A DNA stretch of 64,000 nt from Acuticoccus kalidii (GCF_021556395.1 NZ_JAKGCS010000009.1:1-64000), one strand, 5' to 3'. Shown: positions 32,882 through 42,511, counted from the stretch's first letter. Notes: generated by a model not told the origin, from the letters alone. Translations and numbers: made by a program.

Positions 32882-34668
32882 CAGTGGCTGTGGCGCGGAA
32901 TGAAGGTCCGGGCGATCTTCTTGTACTTAACCGCCGGTTTCAGCACCATGCCTTCGGAGAGCTGGTCGACGCAGCCGCGCTGCAGCTCCTGCCACGGGGT
33001 CTGGCTCTCGGGATACTGATAGCCGCCCGCCGCTTCGAGTTCCTTGCGCCGCTTGGCGACTTCCTCGTCGCTGATCAGGATATCGGCGCGACCCTTCTTG
33101 AGGTCGATCCGAACCCGGTCGTCGGTGCGCAGGATCGCAAGACCGCCACCCGCCGCTGCCTCTGGCGAGGCGTTGAGGATCGACGGCGTGCCCGACGTGC
33201 CGGACTGGCGTCCGTCGCCGACGCACGGCAGCTCCATGACGCCCTTTTTGATCAGATAGTCCGGCGCGCGCATGTTCACGACCTCGGCCGCGCCCGGATA
33301 GCCGATCGGGCCGGTGCCGCGGATGAACAGGACACAGTTGGCGTCGATCTTGAGCGACGGGTCGTCGATCGCGTGGTGATAGTGCTCCGGCCCGTCGAAC
33401 ACGATGGCGCGGCCCTCGAAGGCGTCCGGGTCATCCGGGTTGGAGAGGTAGCGCTGCCGGAAATCGGGGCTGATCACGGACAGCTTCATCACCGCGGCGT
33501 CGAACAGGTTGCCGCTCATCACCTTGAAACCGGCTTCCTTCTTGAGGGCCGTCTCGAAAGTGCGGATGACGTCGGTGTCGAGGATTTCCGCATCGCGGCA
33601 ATTCTCGCCCATCGTCTTGCCGTTCGCGGTGATCGCGTCCTCGTGGATCTTGCCGTGCTTCATCAGCTCGGCCACCACCGCCGGAACGCCGCCCGCATGG
33701 TGATAATCCTCGCCGAGATAGTCGCCGGCGGGCATCAGGTTGACGAGAAGCGGGACGTCGAGCCCGTAGGTCTCCCAATCCTTCACCTCGAGGTCGACGC
33801 CGATATGGCGCGCGATCGCGTTGATGTGGATCGGAGCGTTGGAGGAGCCGCCGATCGCCGAGTTGATGACGATCGCGTTCTCGAACGCCTTGCGGGTCAG
33901 GATGTCGGAGGGCTTCAGATCCTCGTGCACCATCTCGACAATGCGCTTGCCGGTCAGATACGCCATCGCGCCCCGCTCTTTGTGGGGGGCTGGAATGGCG
34001 GCCGAACCCGGAAGGCTCATGCCGAGGGCTTCGGCGAGCGAGTTCATCGTCGTCGCGGTGCCCATGGTGTTGCAGTAGCCGGGGCTCGGCGAGCCGGAGG
34101 CGACGAGCTCGATGAAGCCTTTATAGTCGATCTCGCCGGCGGCGAGCAGGCGACGGGCCTCCCAGACGACGGTGCCGGCGCCGGTGCGCTTGCCTTTATA
34201 CCAGCCGTTCAGCATCGGTCCGCCGGACAGCGCGATCGCCGGAATGTCGACCGTGGCGGCGGCCATCATGCAGGCCGGCATCGTCTTGTCGCAGCCGATC
34301 GTCAGCACCACGCCGTCGAGCGGGTAGCCGAAAAGGACTTCGACGAGGCCGAGATAGGCAAGGTTTCGGTCGAGCGACGCGGTCGGCCGCTTGCCGGTTT
34401 CCTGAATCGGATGAACCGGAAATTCGATCGCGATCCCGCCGGCTTCGCGGATGCCTTCGCGCACGCGATGGGCGAGCTCGACATGGGGCCGGTTGCACGG
34501 CGACAGATCGGACCCCGTCTGCGCGATGCCGATGATCGGCTTGCCCGATTGCAACTCGTCCTGCGTGAGGCCGTAGTTGAGATAACGTTCCAGATAAAGT
34601 GCGGTCGCAGACGGGTCAGACGGGTCGTCGAACCAAAGGCGGCTGCGGAGTTTGCGAGTTTCAGACAC
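32881..34668 (-). CDS. IlvD/Edd-family sugar-acid dehydratase (pentonate/galactonate type)
   Basis: A 595-residue iron-sulfur dehydratase. Three cluster Cys are visible in [25 protein letters not shown] and [16 protein letters not shown], the pattern of [2Fe-2S] L-arabinonate/D-xylonate dehydratases. It removes water from an aldonate to give the 2-keto-3-deoxy acid. The closest substrate classes are L-arabinonate, D-fuconate, D-galactonate and D-xylonate; DgoK and DgoA downstream favour D-galactonate. The start is a GTG at 34668 after GGGGAGGA, and that ribosome binding site lies inside a perfect hairpin. Confidence 0.88.
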   Translation of the reverse strand: MSETRKLRSRLWFDDPSDPSATALYLERYLNYGLTQDELQSGKPIIGIAQTGSDLSPCNRPHVELAHRVREGIREAGGIAIEFPVHPIQETGKRPTASLDRNLAYLGLVEVLFGYPLDGVVLTIGCDKTMPACMMAAATVDIPAIALSGGPMLNGWYKGKRTGAGTVVWEARRLLAAGEIDYKGFIELVASGSPSPGYCNTMGTATTMNSLAEALGMSLPGSAAIPAPHKERGAMAYLTGKRIVEMVHEDLKPSDILTRKAFENAIVINSAIGGSSNAPIHINAIARHIGVDLEVKDWETYGLDVPLLVNLMPAGDYLGEDYHHAGGVPAVVAELMKHGKIHEDAITANGKTMGENCRDAEILDTDVIRTFETALKKEAGFKVMSGNLFDAAVMKLSVISPDFRQRYLSNPDDPDAFEGRAIVFDGPEHYHHAIDDPSLKIDANCVLFIRGTGPIGYPGAAEVVNMRAPDYLIKKGVMELPCVGDGRQSGTSGTPSILNASPEAAAGGGLAILRTDDRVRIDLKKGRADILISDEEVAKRRKELEAAGGYQYPESQTPWQELQRGCVDQLSEGMVLKPAVKYKKIARTFIPRHSH

Positions 34669-34671
34669 GGT

Positions 34672-34690
34672 AGATCCTCCCCGAGGATCT
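34672..34690 (-). promoter_or_regulatory. Hairpin covering the dehydratase ribosome binding site
   Basis: AGATCCTC (34672-34679) and GAGGATCT (34683-34690) form a perfect 8-base stem with a three-base loop. In the minus-strand mRNA the loop and 3' arm are the GGGGAGGA ribosome binding site of the dehydratase GTG start, four bases further on. This could limit translation of the operon's first gene. No riboswitch-like structure is seen upstream. Confidence 0.5.
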
Positions 34691-34841
34691 CACGTGTAGC
34701 TTAAACCGCTCTAAGAAGAACAGGGGAAAGCGCTACTTTTGAAACACCTGATATTGCCGCGCGCTCACCTCGGCGCGCGGCGCCGTTCGCCCCCCTCGCG
34801 CGCGGCTCGGCGGGCAAGGCCGATGCGCGCCGTTTTGCCGC

Positions 34842-35441
34842 TCATGCGGCGCGTGGCGTGCCGCCCCGGTCGGTGATCGCGCCGAGGAGCGCGCTCACCA
34901 TGTTGGACTGTTCGAGCATCACCTCGCGGGCGAGCGAGAACGGCGTGGGGGCCGGCGTCAGGATGATGCCGTCGACTTCGCCGGGCGACGTCGCGAGGCG
35001 CCCGCCATAGCGCCGGGCGAGCTTCTGCATGGCGCGGTTCTCGCGCAGGCACGTCATCTGCAGAATATGCAGCCCGTCATTCTTGGAGACGAGCACGAGA
35101 CGGTCGAGGAGAAGGCCGCCGAGACCCTGGCGGCGGAAATCGCGCTCGACGCTGAAGGCGAGCTCGGCCTTGTCGCGCGCTGCCGGGCCGAACGGGCGCA
35201 ACTCGCCGACGCCCCGCAAAACTCCCTCGACGAAGGCCCCTTCGAGGACGGTTCCGGGCTCGACCTCGCGCGCGGCATGTTCGGCGATCCACGCGTCGCC
35301 GATCGCCTGCCCGAATCGCAGACGGCGCCCCTCATGGTCGAGCCGCTGCAGATGTTCGCGATAGAGCGGCGTCTCTTGCGGCCACAGACGCCGAACCACG
35401 ACATCCGCCCGCTTCAACCCACTTCCGACCGACCGCAACAC
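34842..35441 (-). CDS. GNAT-family N-acetyltransferase
   Basis: A protein of about 200 residues with a GNAT fold: VVRRLWPQETPLYREHLQRL, then the acetyl-CoA loop RDFRRQGLGGLLLDRLVLVS (RxxGxG/A type) and the C-terminal LQMTCLRENRAMQKLARRYG. The substrate is unknown. The start is uncertain: a GTG at 35441 has GGAG nine bases upstream and leaves two palindromes in the promoter region; ATGs at 35483 and 35492 are alternatives, and the frame is open to 35708. Small-molecule or protein acetylation are both possible. Confidence 0.72.
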   Translation of the reverse strand: MLRSVGSGLKRADVVVRRLWPQETPLYREHLQRLDHEGRRLRFGQAIGDAWIAEHAAREVEPGTVLEGAFVEGVLRGVGELRPFGPAARDKAELAFSVERDFRRQGLGGLLLDRLVLVSKNDGLHILQMTCLRENRAMQKLARRYGGRLATSPGEVDGIILTPAPTPFSLAREVMLEQSNMVSALLGAITDRGGTPRAA

Positions 35442-35921
35442 GGCACCCACTCCACTGACCGCACAGCCGACGCCTGTGCACATGCACAACATGATTGCGC
35501 AGCGCAAAATAGGAAGCGACCATAGCGCAAAGCGGCTTTGCCTCTGGCAGATCGCCTGCGGCATTCGGCCCGCTCGCGTGGCATAAAGGCCCCGCTGCGC
35601 CCGGCAAATCTCGCCACCTATGCTGCATCGCAACAGGCTCAAGGCACGATGTCGCAACCTGGTGTCCCCGCCACCCTCCCGTCGATGGGCGGGCCATCCT
35701 TGCGGCACAAACCGCCTGATATGCGGAAACCGACCGTCAATCCCATCATGTCATGCGTTACAGCATGGAATGGATCACCCGCGACGCGCGTTGATGGCAG
35801 GACGCGTCTTGCTGGGCGGAAGGTGCTTAACAATGCGGTCGACACTTGCAAACGCTCGCAAGGTGGCGTTGGACAGTGGGCGCGAGCCCCACGAACCGGG
35901 GTCGGAGTCTACTCAATCCTG
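35442..35921. other. Divergent intergenic region with two palindromes
   Basis: This stretch separates the GNAT gene from the KpsS-like gene. Near the GNAT start it holds TGTGCA-CA-TGCACA (35475-35488) and TTGCGC-A-GCGCAA (35495-35507), both perfect palindromes and plausible regulator sites. The remaining 400 bases contain open frames without recognisable protein sequence and no clear promoter or terminator that I can support. Confidence 0.4.
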
Positions 35922-37250
35922 ATGTCGCCCACGCAAACGCGGCGCGTTCTCCTCCTGCAGGGGCCGCCAACTCCCTTCTTCTCGGTACTGGAGCGCGCGT
36001 TCGCAGATCGCGGGATCGGGGTGCAACGTGTCCTGCTTCATGCGGGCGACGCGCTGCGCGCGGGGCACAAGGGCATCCCCTATCGCGGCACGCTGCAGGA
36101 TTTCGACGCTTTCCTCGATAAACTGATCACCGACGAGGCGATCACCGACATCCTCTATTTCGCGGATCGCCTCCCGTATCACCGCGTCGCCGAAGCGGTC
36201 GCGACGCGCCGCGGCGTCATCCCTTATGCGGTCGAAAACGGATATCTGCGCCCCGATTGGCTCACCCTGGAGCCGGGCGGCATGGGCGCCTATTCGCGCT
36301 TTCCCGACGACCGGGCGACGATCGAGCGGATCGCCGAGAATGCGCCGCCCATCGACGACACGATCCTCTACCGCCACTCCTTCGCCTCCGAGGCCTTCTT
36401 CGACGTGAGCTATACGCTCACCCGCCTCGCCGGCAGCTCCGGCTATCGCCATTTCGAGCGGGATAGGCCGAATCATCCGCTGAAGGAATATGTCTCCTGG
36501 TTGCCGCAGCTCGTGCGTCGGCAGATCGCGCGGGCCCGTGCGCCGGCGCAGATGCGCCGCGTCACGAGCGAGAGCAAGCCCTTCTTCCTCTTCCCGATGC
36601 AGCTTCAGGAAGACTATCAGATCCGCCATAACTCGCCCTACCAGCGCCTCGCGGATCTGGTGCACGAGATCTTCTCCTCCTTCGCCCGCGCCGCGCCGCG
36701 CGAGACCTCGCTCCTCGTCAAGATCCACCCGCTCGACAATGGCCTCGAGAATTGGCAGCGGACGTTGAAGCGGGCGAAGCGCGATTATGGCCTCACCGGG
36801 CGGATTCGGATGCTGTCGGCGGGCTCGCTGCCCGAGATGCTCCACCATTGCGAGGGTGTTGCCCTCGTCAACTCGACGGTCGGCATCTATTCGCTGCGGG
36901 CCGGCAAGCCGACGAAATCGCTGGGGGCGGCGGTCTACAACCTGCCCGGCCTCACCGACCCGCAGCCGCTCGACGATTTCTGGGAGCGCCCGCAAATGCC
37001 CGATATGGCCTATGTCGACGCCTTCGTGCGCGCCCTCGCCAAGGCGACGCAGCTCAAAGGCTCGTTCTACGACAAAGCAGGCATGGAGGCCGGCGCGAGC
37101 GAGATCGCCCGCCGCGTCGCCGAAGGTTATGGCGCGAGCGACATGTTCGTCTCCCCGCCGCCGCGCCTCGATGCGGCCTATGCGATGGGTGTGCCGCGCA
37201 ATCCGGTCCCCGGCCAGCATCCGGCGCGCAAGCCGCTCCTCACCCCTTAA
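35922..37250 (+). CDS. KpsS-like capsular polysaccharide Kdo-transferase/export protein
   Basis: A 442-residue protein. The N-terminal TRRVLLLQGPPTPFFSVLER and the order of KPFFLFPMQLQEDYQIRHNS, SLLVKIHPLDNGLENWQRTL and NSTVGIYSLRAGKPTKSLG (then AVYNLPGLTD) match the KpsS/KpsC capsule family. Members build the poly-Kdo linker that joins group 2-type capsule to lipid. The ATG at 35922 is chosen because the longer frame upstream reads like non-coding DNA. No other kps genes are adjacent. A role in surface glycan synthesis agrees with the locus at 20-28 kb. Confidence 0.86.
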   Translation: MSPTQTRRVLLLQGPPTPFFSVLERAFADRGIGVQRVLLHAGDALRAGHKGIPYRGTLQDFDAFLDKLITDEAITDILYFADRLPYHRVAEAVATRRGVIPYAVENGYLRPDWLTLEPGGMGAYSRFPDDRATIERIAENAPPIDDTILYRHSFASEAFFDVSYTLTRLAGSSGYRHFERDRPNHPLKEYVSWLPQLVRRQIARARAPAQMRRVTSESKPFFLFPMQLQEDYQIRHNSPYQRLADLVHEIFSSFARAAPRETSLLVKIHPLDNGLENWQRTLKRAKRDYGLTGRIRMLSAGSLPEMLHHCEGVALVNSTVGIYSLRAGKPTKSLGAAVYNLPGLTDPQPLDDFWERPQMPDMAYVDAFVRALAKATQLKGSFYDKAGMEAGASEIARRVAEGYGASDMFVSPPPRLDAAYAMGVPRNPVPGQHPARKPLLTP

Positions 37251-37288
37251 GGCGCCGCGGCGGGACACGGCATCGCCGCGCCCCCGGC

Positions 37289-37762
37289 CTATTCGCTCGC
37301 CGGCGCCGCCTCCAGCGGGATCTCGGTCGTCTCCTTCAAGGTCTCCATCGACAGCATCGACGTGACGGAGAAGAGGTCCACCTCGGCGACGAGGCGCTTA
37401 TAGAAGGTGTCGAAGGCGCGCGTGTCGCGCACACGGACCTTGAGGAGATAGTCGATCTCGCCCGCGAGCCGGTGCGCCTCCTGCACCTCTCCCATCGCGG
37501 CGATCGCGGCGGCGAAGCGGTCGAGCCAATCCTTCGAGTGGCTCGACGTCTTGATCGTCACGAAGAACACCTCGTCGCGGTCGACCTTGCCGGCATCGAG
37601 AATCGCCACCTGGCGGTCGATGATCCCGGCCTCCCGCAATTTCCGGATTCGGGCCCAGACGGGGGACTTCGACGAGTTCACCAGCGCCGCGACCCGCTCG
37701 ACGGGCAGCGTCGCGTCTTGTTGCAGGACATTGAGGATCCTGCGGTCGAGATCATCTATCAC
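37289..37762 (-). CDS. Lrp/AsnC-family transcriptional regulator
   Basis: A 157-residue regulator. The N-terminal helix-turn-helix is LDRRILNVLQQDATLPVERV with SSKSPVWARIRKLREAGII. The C-terminal ligand-binding (RAM) domain has HRLAGEIDYLLKVRVRDTRA. A GTG at 37762, preceded by GGAG ten bases upstream, is the likely start; the frame is open to 37876. It is divergent from the sulfate assimilation operon, an arrangement seen in several alphaproteobacteria, and may sense a sulfur amino acid. That last point is inference. Confidence 0.87.
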   Translation of the reverse strand: MIDDLDRRILNVLQQDATLPVERVAALVNSSKSPVWARIRKLREAGIIDRQVAILDAGKVDRDEVFFVTIKTSSHSKDWLDRFAAAIAAMGEVQEAHRLAGEIDYLLKVRVRDTRAFDTFYKRLVAEVDLFSVTSMLSMETLKETTEIPLEAAPASE

Positions 37763-37908
37763 AATAATTCCGCTCCAAACGGGATAGAACAGGAAAAAAT
37801 CGCAAATTTCCCGTCCGCGCAATGCCCCTCGCCTTATTCCGTCCCGCATATTGTTCCGATCGCGGGATATCGCCATCCTCTATGAACTATCGATCCCCGG
37901 GGGGTTCC

Positions 37909-39294
37909 GTGAAGACCTTTCCAATTTTCTGGTCCGTCGAAGGGCGCACCGCACTCCTGTTCGGGGGCGGAAGCGATGCGGCGGCCAAGTTGCGCCTTCT
38001 GCAAAAGACCACGGCGAAGATCGTCGTGGTGGCGAGGGCGTTCGAGCCCGATGTGATCGACCTTTCGGACGTCGAGGCGATCGCTGCCGACCCGCTGACG
38101 GTCGCACTGCCCGAGAATGTCGCCCTCGCCTATGCCGCGACGGGCGATGCCGCGCTCGACGCGGCGATCGCGTACCGGATGCGTGCGGCGAACATTCCCG
38201 TGTGCGCCGCCGACCAGCCGGAGGTGAGCGACTTCATCACGCCAGCGATCGTCGACCGCGATCCGGTGGTCGTCGCGATCGGGACGGAAGGCACGGCCCC
38301 GGTGCTCGCGCGGGAGATCAAGGCGCGCGTCGAGCGGCTCCTGCCGACCCATCTCGGCGCCGTCGCCAAGAAGGCGAACGCGCTGCGCGAGCATGTCGCC
38401 CGCACCCTCGCCCCCGGCGCGCCGCGCCGCCGCTTCTGGCACGGCCTTTTCGGCCCCGCCCTCGACGGCGCGTTCGAGCGGGAGAGCTTCGGCCGCGCCG
38501 CGCGCCGTCTCCTCGATGTCGGGGCGACGAAGCCGGACGGTGCGGTGAGCTTCGTCGGCGCCGGCGCGGGCGGGGCGGACCTTCTCACCGAGCGGGCGCG
38601 TTTGCGCATCGATCGGGCCGATGTCGTCCTTTATGACGCGCTCGTCGCGCCCGAGATCCTGGAGCTCGCTCGGCGCGAGGCGATCATGGTGAATGTCGGC
38701 AAGCGTGCCGGCCGCCACGCCCTCTCGCAGGACGAGATCAACGCCCTCATCGTCGCCCATGCCCGCGACGGGGCGCGTGTCGTCCGCCTCAAGGGTGGCG
38801 ATCCGTCGATCTTCGGGCGCCTCGCCGAGGAGATCGATGCCGTGCAGGCGGCCGGCCTTCCGGCAGAGATCGTCCCCGGCGTCACCGCCGCGAGCGTTGC
38901 GGCGGCATCGAGCCTTTCGCCGCTCACCGAGCGTGGCCGGGCGCAGGAGCTGCGCATCATCACCGCCCACGGCGCGGACGGCGAAGAGGACATCGAATCG
39001 GTCGACTGGGCCGCCGCCGCCGGCAATGCGCCGCTCGCCGTCTATATGGGCCGGCGCACCGCGCCGCGCGTCGCCGCCCGCCTCGTCCGCGAAGGGCGTG
39101 CGGCGGATACGCCGGTCGTTCTCGTCGAAAATGCCGGACGGAGCGATGAGCGGATCGCGCACAGCGCCCTGTCCGACCTCGCCGCCACCGTCGCCCGGTT
39201 CGGCGGTTCGGGGCCCTTGATGATCCTGATCGGCGTCAACTCGCGCCAGCTGGCGCTCGCCGCCCCGGCCGAACTTCAGAAGGAGGCCGCGTAA
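37909..39294 (+). CDS. cysG: Siroheme synthase CysG
   Basis: A 461-residue fusion. The N-terminal precorrin-2 dehydrogenase/ferrochelatase begins KTFPIFWSVEGRTALLFGGG. The C-terminal uroporphyrinogen-III methyltransferase has VSFVGAGAGGADLLTERARL, VRLKGGDPSIFGRLAEE and VPGVTAASVAAASSLSPLT. It makes siroheme for the sulfite reductase encoded two genes on. A GTG at 37909 with GGGGGG upstream fits the family start; an ATG at 37882 would add nine residues. TAATG couples it to the next gene. Confidence 0.94.
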   Translation: MKTFPIFWSVEGRTALLFGGGSDAAAKLRLLQKTTAKIVVVARAFEPDVIDLSDVEAIAADPLTVALPENVALAYAATGDAALDAAIAYRMRAANIPVCAADQPEVSDFITPAIVDRDPVVVAIGTEGTAPVLAREIKARVERLLPTHLGAVAKKANALREHVARTLAPGAPRRRFWHGLFGPALDGAFERESFGRAARRLLDVGATKPDGAVSFVGAGAGGADLLTERARLRIDRADVVLYDALVAPEILELARREAIMVNVGKRAGRHALSQDEINALIVAHARDGARVVRLKGGDPSIFGRLAEEIDAVQAAGLPAEIVPGVTAASVAAASSLSPLTERGRAQELRIITAHGADGEEDIESVDWAAAAGNAPLAVYMGRRTAPRVAARLVREGRAADTPVVLVENAGRSDERIAHSALSDLAATVARFGGSGPLMILIGVNSRQLALAAPAELQKEAA

Positions 39295-39602
39295 TGGCCA
39301 AGGTCCGCGGCCCCAAGGGGCCGAGCATTCTCACCGCCAACGAGATCCTCTCCGGCGAGGTCGTGTACTGGAGCGGCGACGCCTGGTCGCGCTCGGTCGA
39401 CGACGCGGTGCGCGCCGGCGACGACGGCGCCCGCGAGACGCTGACGGCGACGGGCAAAGCCGAAGAGGACGCCAATCGCGTGGTCGGTGCCTATCTCGTC
39501 GTCCTCGACGCGGTGACGAGCGTGCCGGTCGAGCTGCGCGAACGGCGACGCCTTGCCGGTCCGTCCTTCCCCCTTCCCCATTCTGCGCCCCACGCGGCCT
39601 GA
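39294..39602 (+). CDS. DUF2849 protein of the sulfite reductase operon
   Basis: A 102-residue protein beginning GPKGPSILTANEILSGEVVY, the DUF2849 pattern. It overlaps the cysG stop by one base and lies 15 bases before cysI. DUF2849 genes occur almost only in alphaproteobacterial cysG-cysI operons; the function is unknown, but a helper role in sulfite reductase assembly or electron transfer fits. The last 15 residues are Pro/His-rich and probably unstructured. Confidence 0.85.
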   Translation: MAKVRGPKGPSILTANEILSGEVVYWSGDAWSRSVDDAVRAGDDGARETLTATGKAEEDANRVVGAYLVVLDAVTSVPVELRERRRLAGPSFPLPHSAPHAA

Positions 39603-39617
39603 GGCCACGAGGCTAAA

Positions 39618-41285
39618 ATGTACCAATATGATGGATATGATCAGGCGTTCGTCGCCGCCCGCGCCGCGGAATTCCGCGAGCAGGTCGGCCGCCGTCTGAC
39701 CGGACAGCTCACCGAGGACGAATTCAAGCCGTTGCGCCTGAAGAACGGCCTCTATCTCCAGCTCCACGCCTATATGCTGCGCATCGCCATCCCCTATGGC
39801 GTGCTCTCCTCCAAGCAGATGCGCACCCTCGCGCACCTCGCCGAGAATTATGATCGCGGCTATGGGCACTTCACGACGCGGCAGAACATCCAGTTCAACT
39901 GGACCGAGCTGCGCCACGTCCCCGACATGCTCGACCTCCTCGCCGAGGCGGGGATGCACGCGATCCAGACCTCCGGCAACTGCATCCGCAACGTCACCAC
40001 CGACGCCTTCGCGGGCGTTGCCGGAGACGAAGAGGTCGATCCGCGGGCGACGTGCGAGTTGTTGCGCCAATGGTCCTCGGCCCATCCCGAGTTCGCCTTC
40101 CTGCCGCGCAAGTTCAAGATCGCGGTGATCGGCGCGAACGCGGACCGCGCGGCGATGAAGTTTCACGATATCGGCCTGCGCGCCTATCCGGGCGAGAACG
40201 GCTTGCCGCGCTACGACATCTGGGTCGGCGGCGGTCAGGGTCGCACGCCGCGCGTCGCCCAGCTCTTCGAGGCGGACGTGCCGTTCGAGCGGCTTTTGCC
40301 GACGCTCGATGCGATGCTGCGCGTCTACAATCTGCACGGCCGGCGCGACAACAAATATAAGGCGCGCATCAAGATCCTCGTCGCCGAGATGGGCCTCGAG
40401 GCCTATCGCGCCGAGGTCTATGCCGACATGGAAGGGCGCGACCTCTCCCCGTTCGCGGAAGCCGCGCCGGAATATGAGCGGATCCTCGCCCATTTCGCGA
40501 CGCTGCCGCTGCCGGAAGGCGAAGACGTCACCATCAGCGGCGACGGCGCGTTCGGCGAGTGGATCGACCAGAACGTCACCGCCCACAAGGTGCCGGGCTA
40601 TGCGGTCGTCTCCGTCTCGCTGAAGGCCCGCGGTGCGATCCCGGGCGATGCGACGGGCGAGGAGATGCGCATGATCGCCGACCTCGCCGAGCGCTATTCG
40701 GGTGGCGAGATCCGCGTCACGCACCGGCAGAATCTCGTGCTCCCGTCGGTGCGGGCGGCCGATCTCGAAGCCGTGTTCGAGGCGCTTGTCGAGGCGGGTC
40801 TCGCGACCGGCAATATCGGCCTGTCGAGCGACATCATCGCCTGCCCCGGCCTCGATTATTGCGCCCTCGCGACGGCACGCTCGATCCCGATCGCGCAGGC
40901 TTTGTCGGAGCGGCTGCGCTCGCGTGAGATCCGCGTCCGGCAAGAGGGACGCGACGCGTCCGGCCCGACGCTCAACATTTCCGGCTGCATCAACGCCTGC
41001 GGCCATCACCACGCGGCCAATATCGGCATTCTCGGCCTCAACAAGGCCGAGAGCGAGAGCTACCAGATCACCCTCGGCGGCCGCGCCGACGAGGGGGCGG
41101 CGGTCGGCGAGATTCTCGGCCCCGGCTTCACCGCCGAGGAGATCCCCGACGTCGTGGAACGCATCATCGAGACCTGGGACGCGCACCGGGCCGAGGGCGA
41201 GAGCTTTGCCGAAAGCTATGCCCGCCTCGGCAAGGACGTCTTCAAAGCGGCAGTATATGAGGAGCCCGTCAATGTGGCTGCTTGA
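39618..41285 (+). CDS. cysI: Sulfite reductase (siroheme/4Fe-4S), CysI-type
   Basis: A 555-residue nitrite/sulfite reductase, duplicated-fold type. The first half has GYGHFTTRQNIQFNWTEL and IQTSGNCIRNVTTDAFAG, the second IRVTHRQNLVLPSVRAADL. The cluster Cys lie in IACPGLDYCALAT and NISGCINACGHHHAANIG, so the Cys-x5-Cys...Cys-x3-Cys set is complete. It reduces sulfite to sulfide with six electrons, probably from ferredoxin or the nearby flavoprotein. A cysteine-biosynthesis rather than nitrite role is set by cysG and cysH in the same operon. Confidence 0.92.
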   Translation: MYQYDGYDQAFVAARAAEFREQVGRRLTGQLTEDEFKPLRLKNGLYLQLHAYMLRIAIPYGVLSSKQMRTLAHLAENYDRGYGHFTTRQNIQFNWTELRHVPDMLDLLAEAGMHAIQTSGNCIRNVTTDAFAGVAGDEEVDPRATCELLRQWSSAHPEFAFLPRKFKIAVIGANADRAAMKFHDIGLRAYPGENGLPRYDIWVGGGQGRTPRVAQLFEADVPFERLLPTLDAMLRVYNLHGRRDNKYKARIKILVAEMGLEAYRAEVYADMEGRDLSPFAEAAPEYERILAHFATLPLPEGEDVTISGDGAFGEWIDQNVTAHKVPGYAVVSVSLKARGAIPGDATGEEMRMIADLAERYSGGEIRVTHRQNLVLPSVRAADLEAVFEALVEAGLATGNIGLSSDIIACPGLDYCALATARSIPIAQALSERLRSREIRVRQEGRDASGPTLNISGCINACGHHHAANIGILGLNKAESESYQITLGGRADEGAAVGEILGPGFTAEEIPDVVERIIETWDAHRAEGESFAESYARLGKDVFKAAVYEEPVNVAA

Positions 41286-41676
41286 CGATCACGGCAATTT
41301 CGACCGGCACGAGGCCATCGACACCGGCCGCGAAATCCCCGGGGAAACGCCGCCCACGGCGCTTCCGAACGATGAGGTGATCACCGTGCGCTTCGGCGGC
41401 TATGCCGACGGGCGCGGATTCTCGACCGGCAATCGCCTACGCAAGATGGGCTTTTCCGGCCGCCTCATCGCCGCCGGACCGCTCGCCCCGGATCAGGCCC
41501 GGCACGCCTTCCAGTCCGGCTTCGACGCCGTCCTCGTCGAGGACGACGCGGCCGAACGGCAGGGCGAGCGCGCCTGGCGCGAAGCGATCAAACACTCGGT
41601 CGGGGAGCTCTACGTCTCCGGCATCGGGTCGCACGGGCCGGAGCGCGGCATTTGGCGCGCCCGGCACGACCACTGA
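41272..41676 (+). CDS. DUF934 protein, sulfite-reductase accessory
   Basis: A 134-residue protein of the DUF934 family: VITVRFGGYADGRGFSTGNR, LRKMGFSGRLIAAGPLAPDQ. It overlaps the end of cysI by 14 bases and always accompanies cysI in this operon type. It is thought to assist sulfite reduction; the biochemical role is not known. The Met at 41272 is the only sensible start. Confidence 0.87.
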   Translation: MWLLDDHGNFDRHEAIDTGREIPGETPPTALPNDEVITVRFGGYADGRGFSTGNRLRKMGFSGRLIAAGPLAPDQARHAFQSGFDAVLVEDDAAERQGERAWREAIKHSVGELYVSGIGSHGPERGIWRARHDH

Positions 41677-41728
41677 GCTTCACATTCTCTCCATATAAGG
41701 GGCGGGCTTTGAACCCGCGCATCTTATC

Positions 41729-42511
41729 ATGACGACGATTCCTTCCGAGACGGTCATCGAGACCCGCCACTATACCGACGATCTCTTCTCCTTCCGCACC
41801 ACGCGCCCCCGCTCCTTCCGCTTCCGCTCCGGCGAGTTCGCGATGCTGGGCCTGCCGAAGGAAGACGGGAAGCCGCTGCTGCGCGCCTATTCGATCGCGA
41901 GCCCCAACTGGGCGGACGATCTGGAGTTCTTCTCCATCAAGGTGCCGAACGGGCCGCTGACCTCGCGCCTTGCGCAGATCAAGCCGGGCGACGAGATCCT
42001 CCTGCGCCCCAAGCCCACCGGCACGCTGGTGCTCGACGCGCTCCTTCCGGGGCGCACGCTGTGGCTCGTCTCCACGGGCACCGGGATCGCGCCCTTCGCC
42101 TCCGTCGCGCGCGATCCGGAGACCTACGAGCAGTATGAGCGCGTGGTTCTCACCCACACCTGCCGCACGCAGGCCGAGCTGCAATACGGGATCGATGTCG
42201 TCGACGGCATCCGCCGCGACGAGATCCTCTCCGAGGTGGTCGGCAATCGCCTCACCCATGTCGCCACGGTCACCCGCGAGACGGCGGGCCCGAACACGCT
42301 GGAGGGCCGCGTCACCGACCTCATCCGGTCGGGCGAACTCTTCGAGGCGACGGAACTCCCGGCCTGGTCGCCCGACGTGGACCGCGTGATGATCTGCGGC
42401 TCGACCGCCATGATCGCCGATACCCGCGTCTTGTGCGAAGCGGCGGGCCTCGACGAAGGCTCCAACTCCGCCCCTGGCCGCTTCGTGGTCGAGAAGGCGT
42501 TCGTCGGCTGA
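41729..42511 (+). CDS. fpr: Ferredoxin/flavodoxin-NADP+ reductase
   Basis: A 260-residue FAD enzyme of the bacterial FNR type. RAYSIASPNWADDLEFFSIK binds FAD, and the NADP site has LVSTGTGIAPFASVARDPE and VMICGSTAMIADTR. The end FVVEKAFVG is typical of class I bacterial Fpr. It moves electrons from NADPH to ferredoxin, which could feed the sulfite reductase upstream. A short GC hairpin lies in the 52-base gap before it. Confidence 0.92.
   Translation: MTTIPSETVIETRHYTDDLFSFRTTRPRSFRFRSGEFAMLGLPKEDGKPLLRAYSIASPNWADDLEFFSIKVPNGPLTSRLAQIKPGDEILLRPKPTGTLVLDALLPGRTLWLVSTGTGIAPFASVARDPETYEQYERVVLTHTCRTQAELQYGIDVVDGIRRDEILSEVVGNRLTHVATVTRETAGPNTLEGRVTDLIRSGELFEATELPAWSPDVDRVMICGSTAMIADTRVLCEAAGLDEGSNSAPGRFVVEKAFVG

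Noticed and set aside
32884-34704. A 606-codon plus-strand frame opposite the dehydratase
   Set aside because: Same reason: the dehydratase with its three cluster Cys is on the minus strand, and the plus frame has no recognisable domain.
34700-34745. Weak LacI-like or GntR-like half-sites upstream of the dehydratase
   Set aside because: The inverted arms (CTTA...TAAG, AAAG...CTTT) are only four bases long and could easily be chance.
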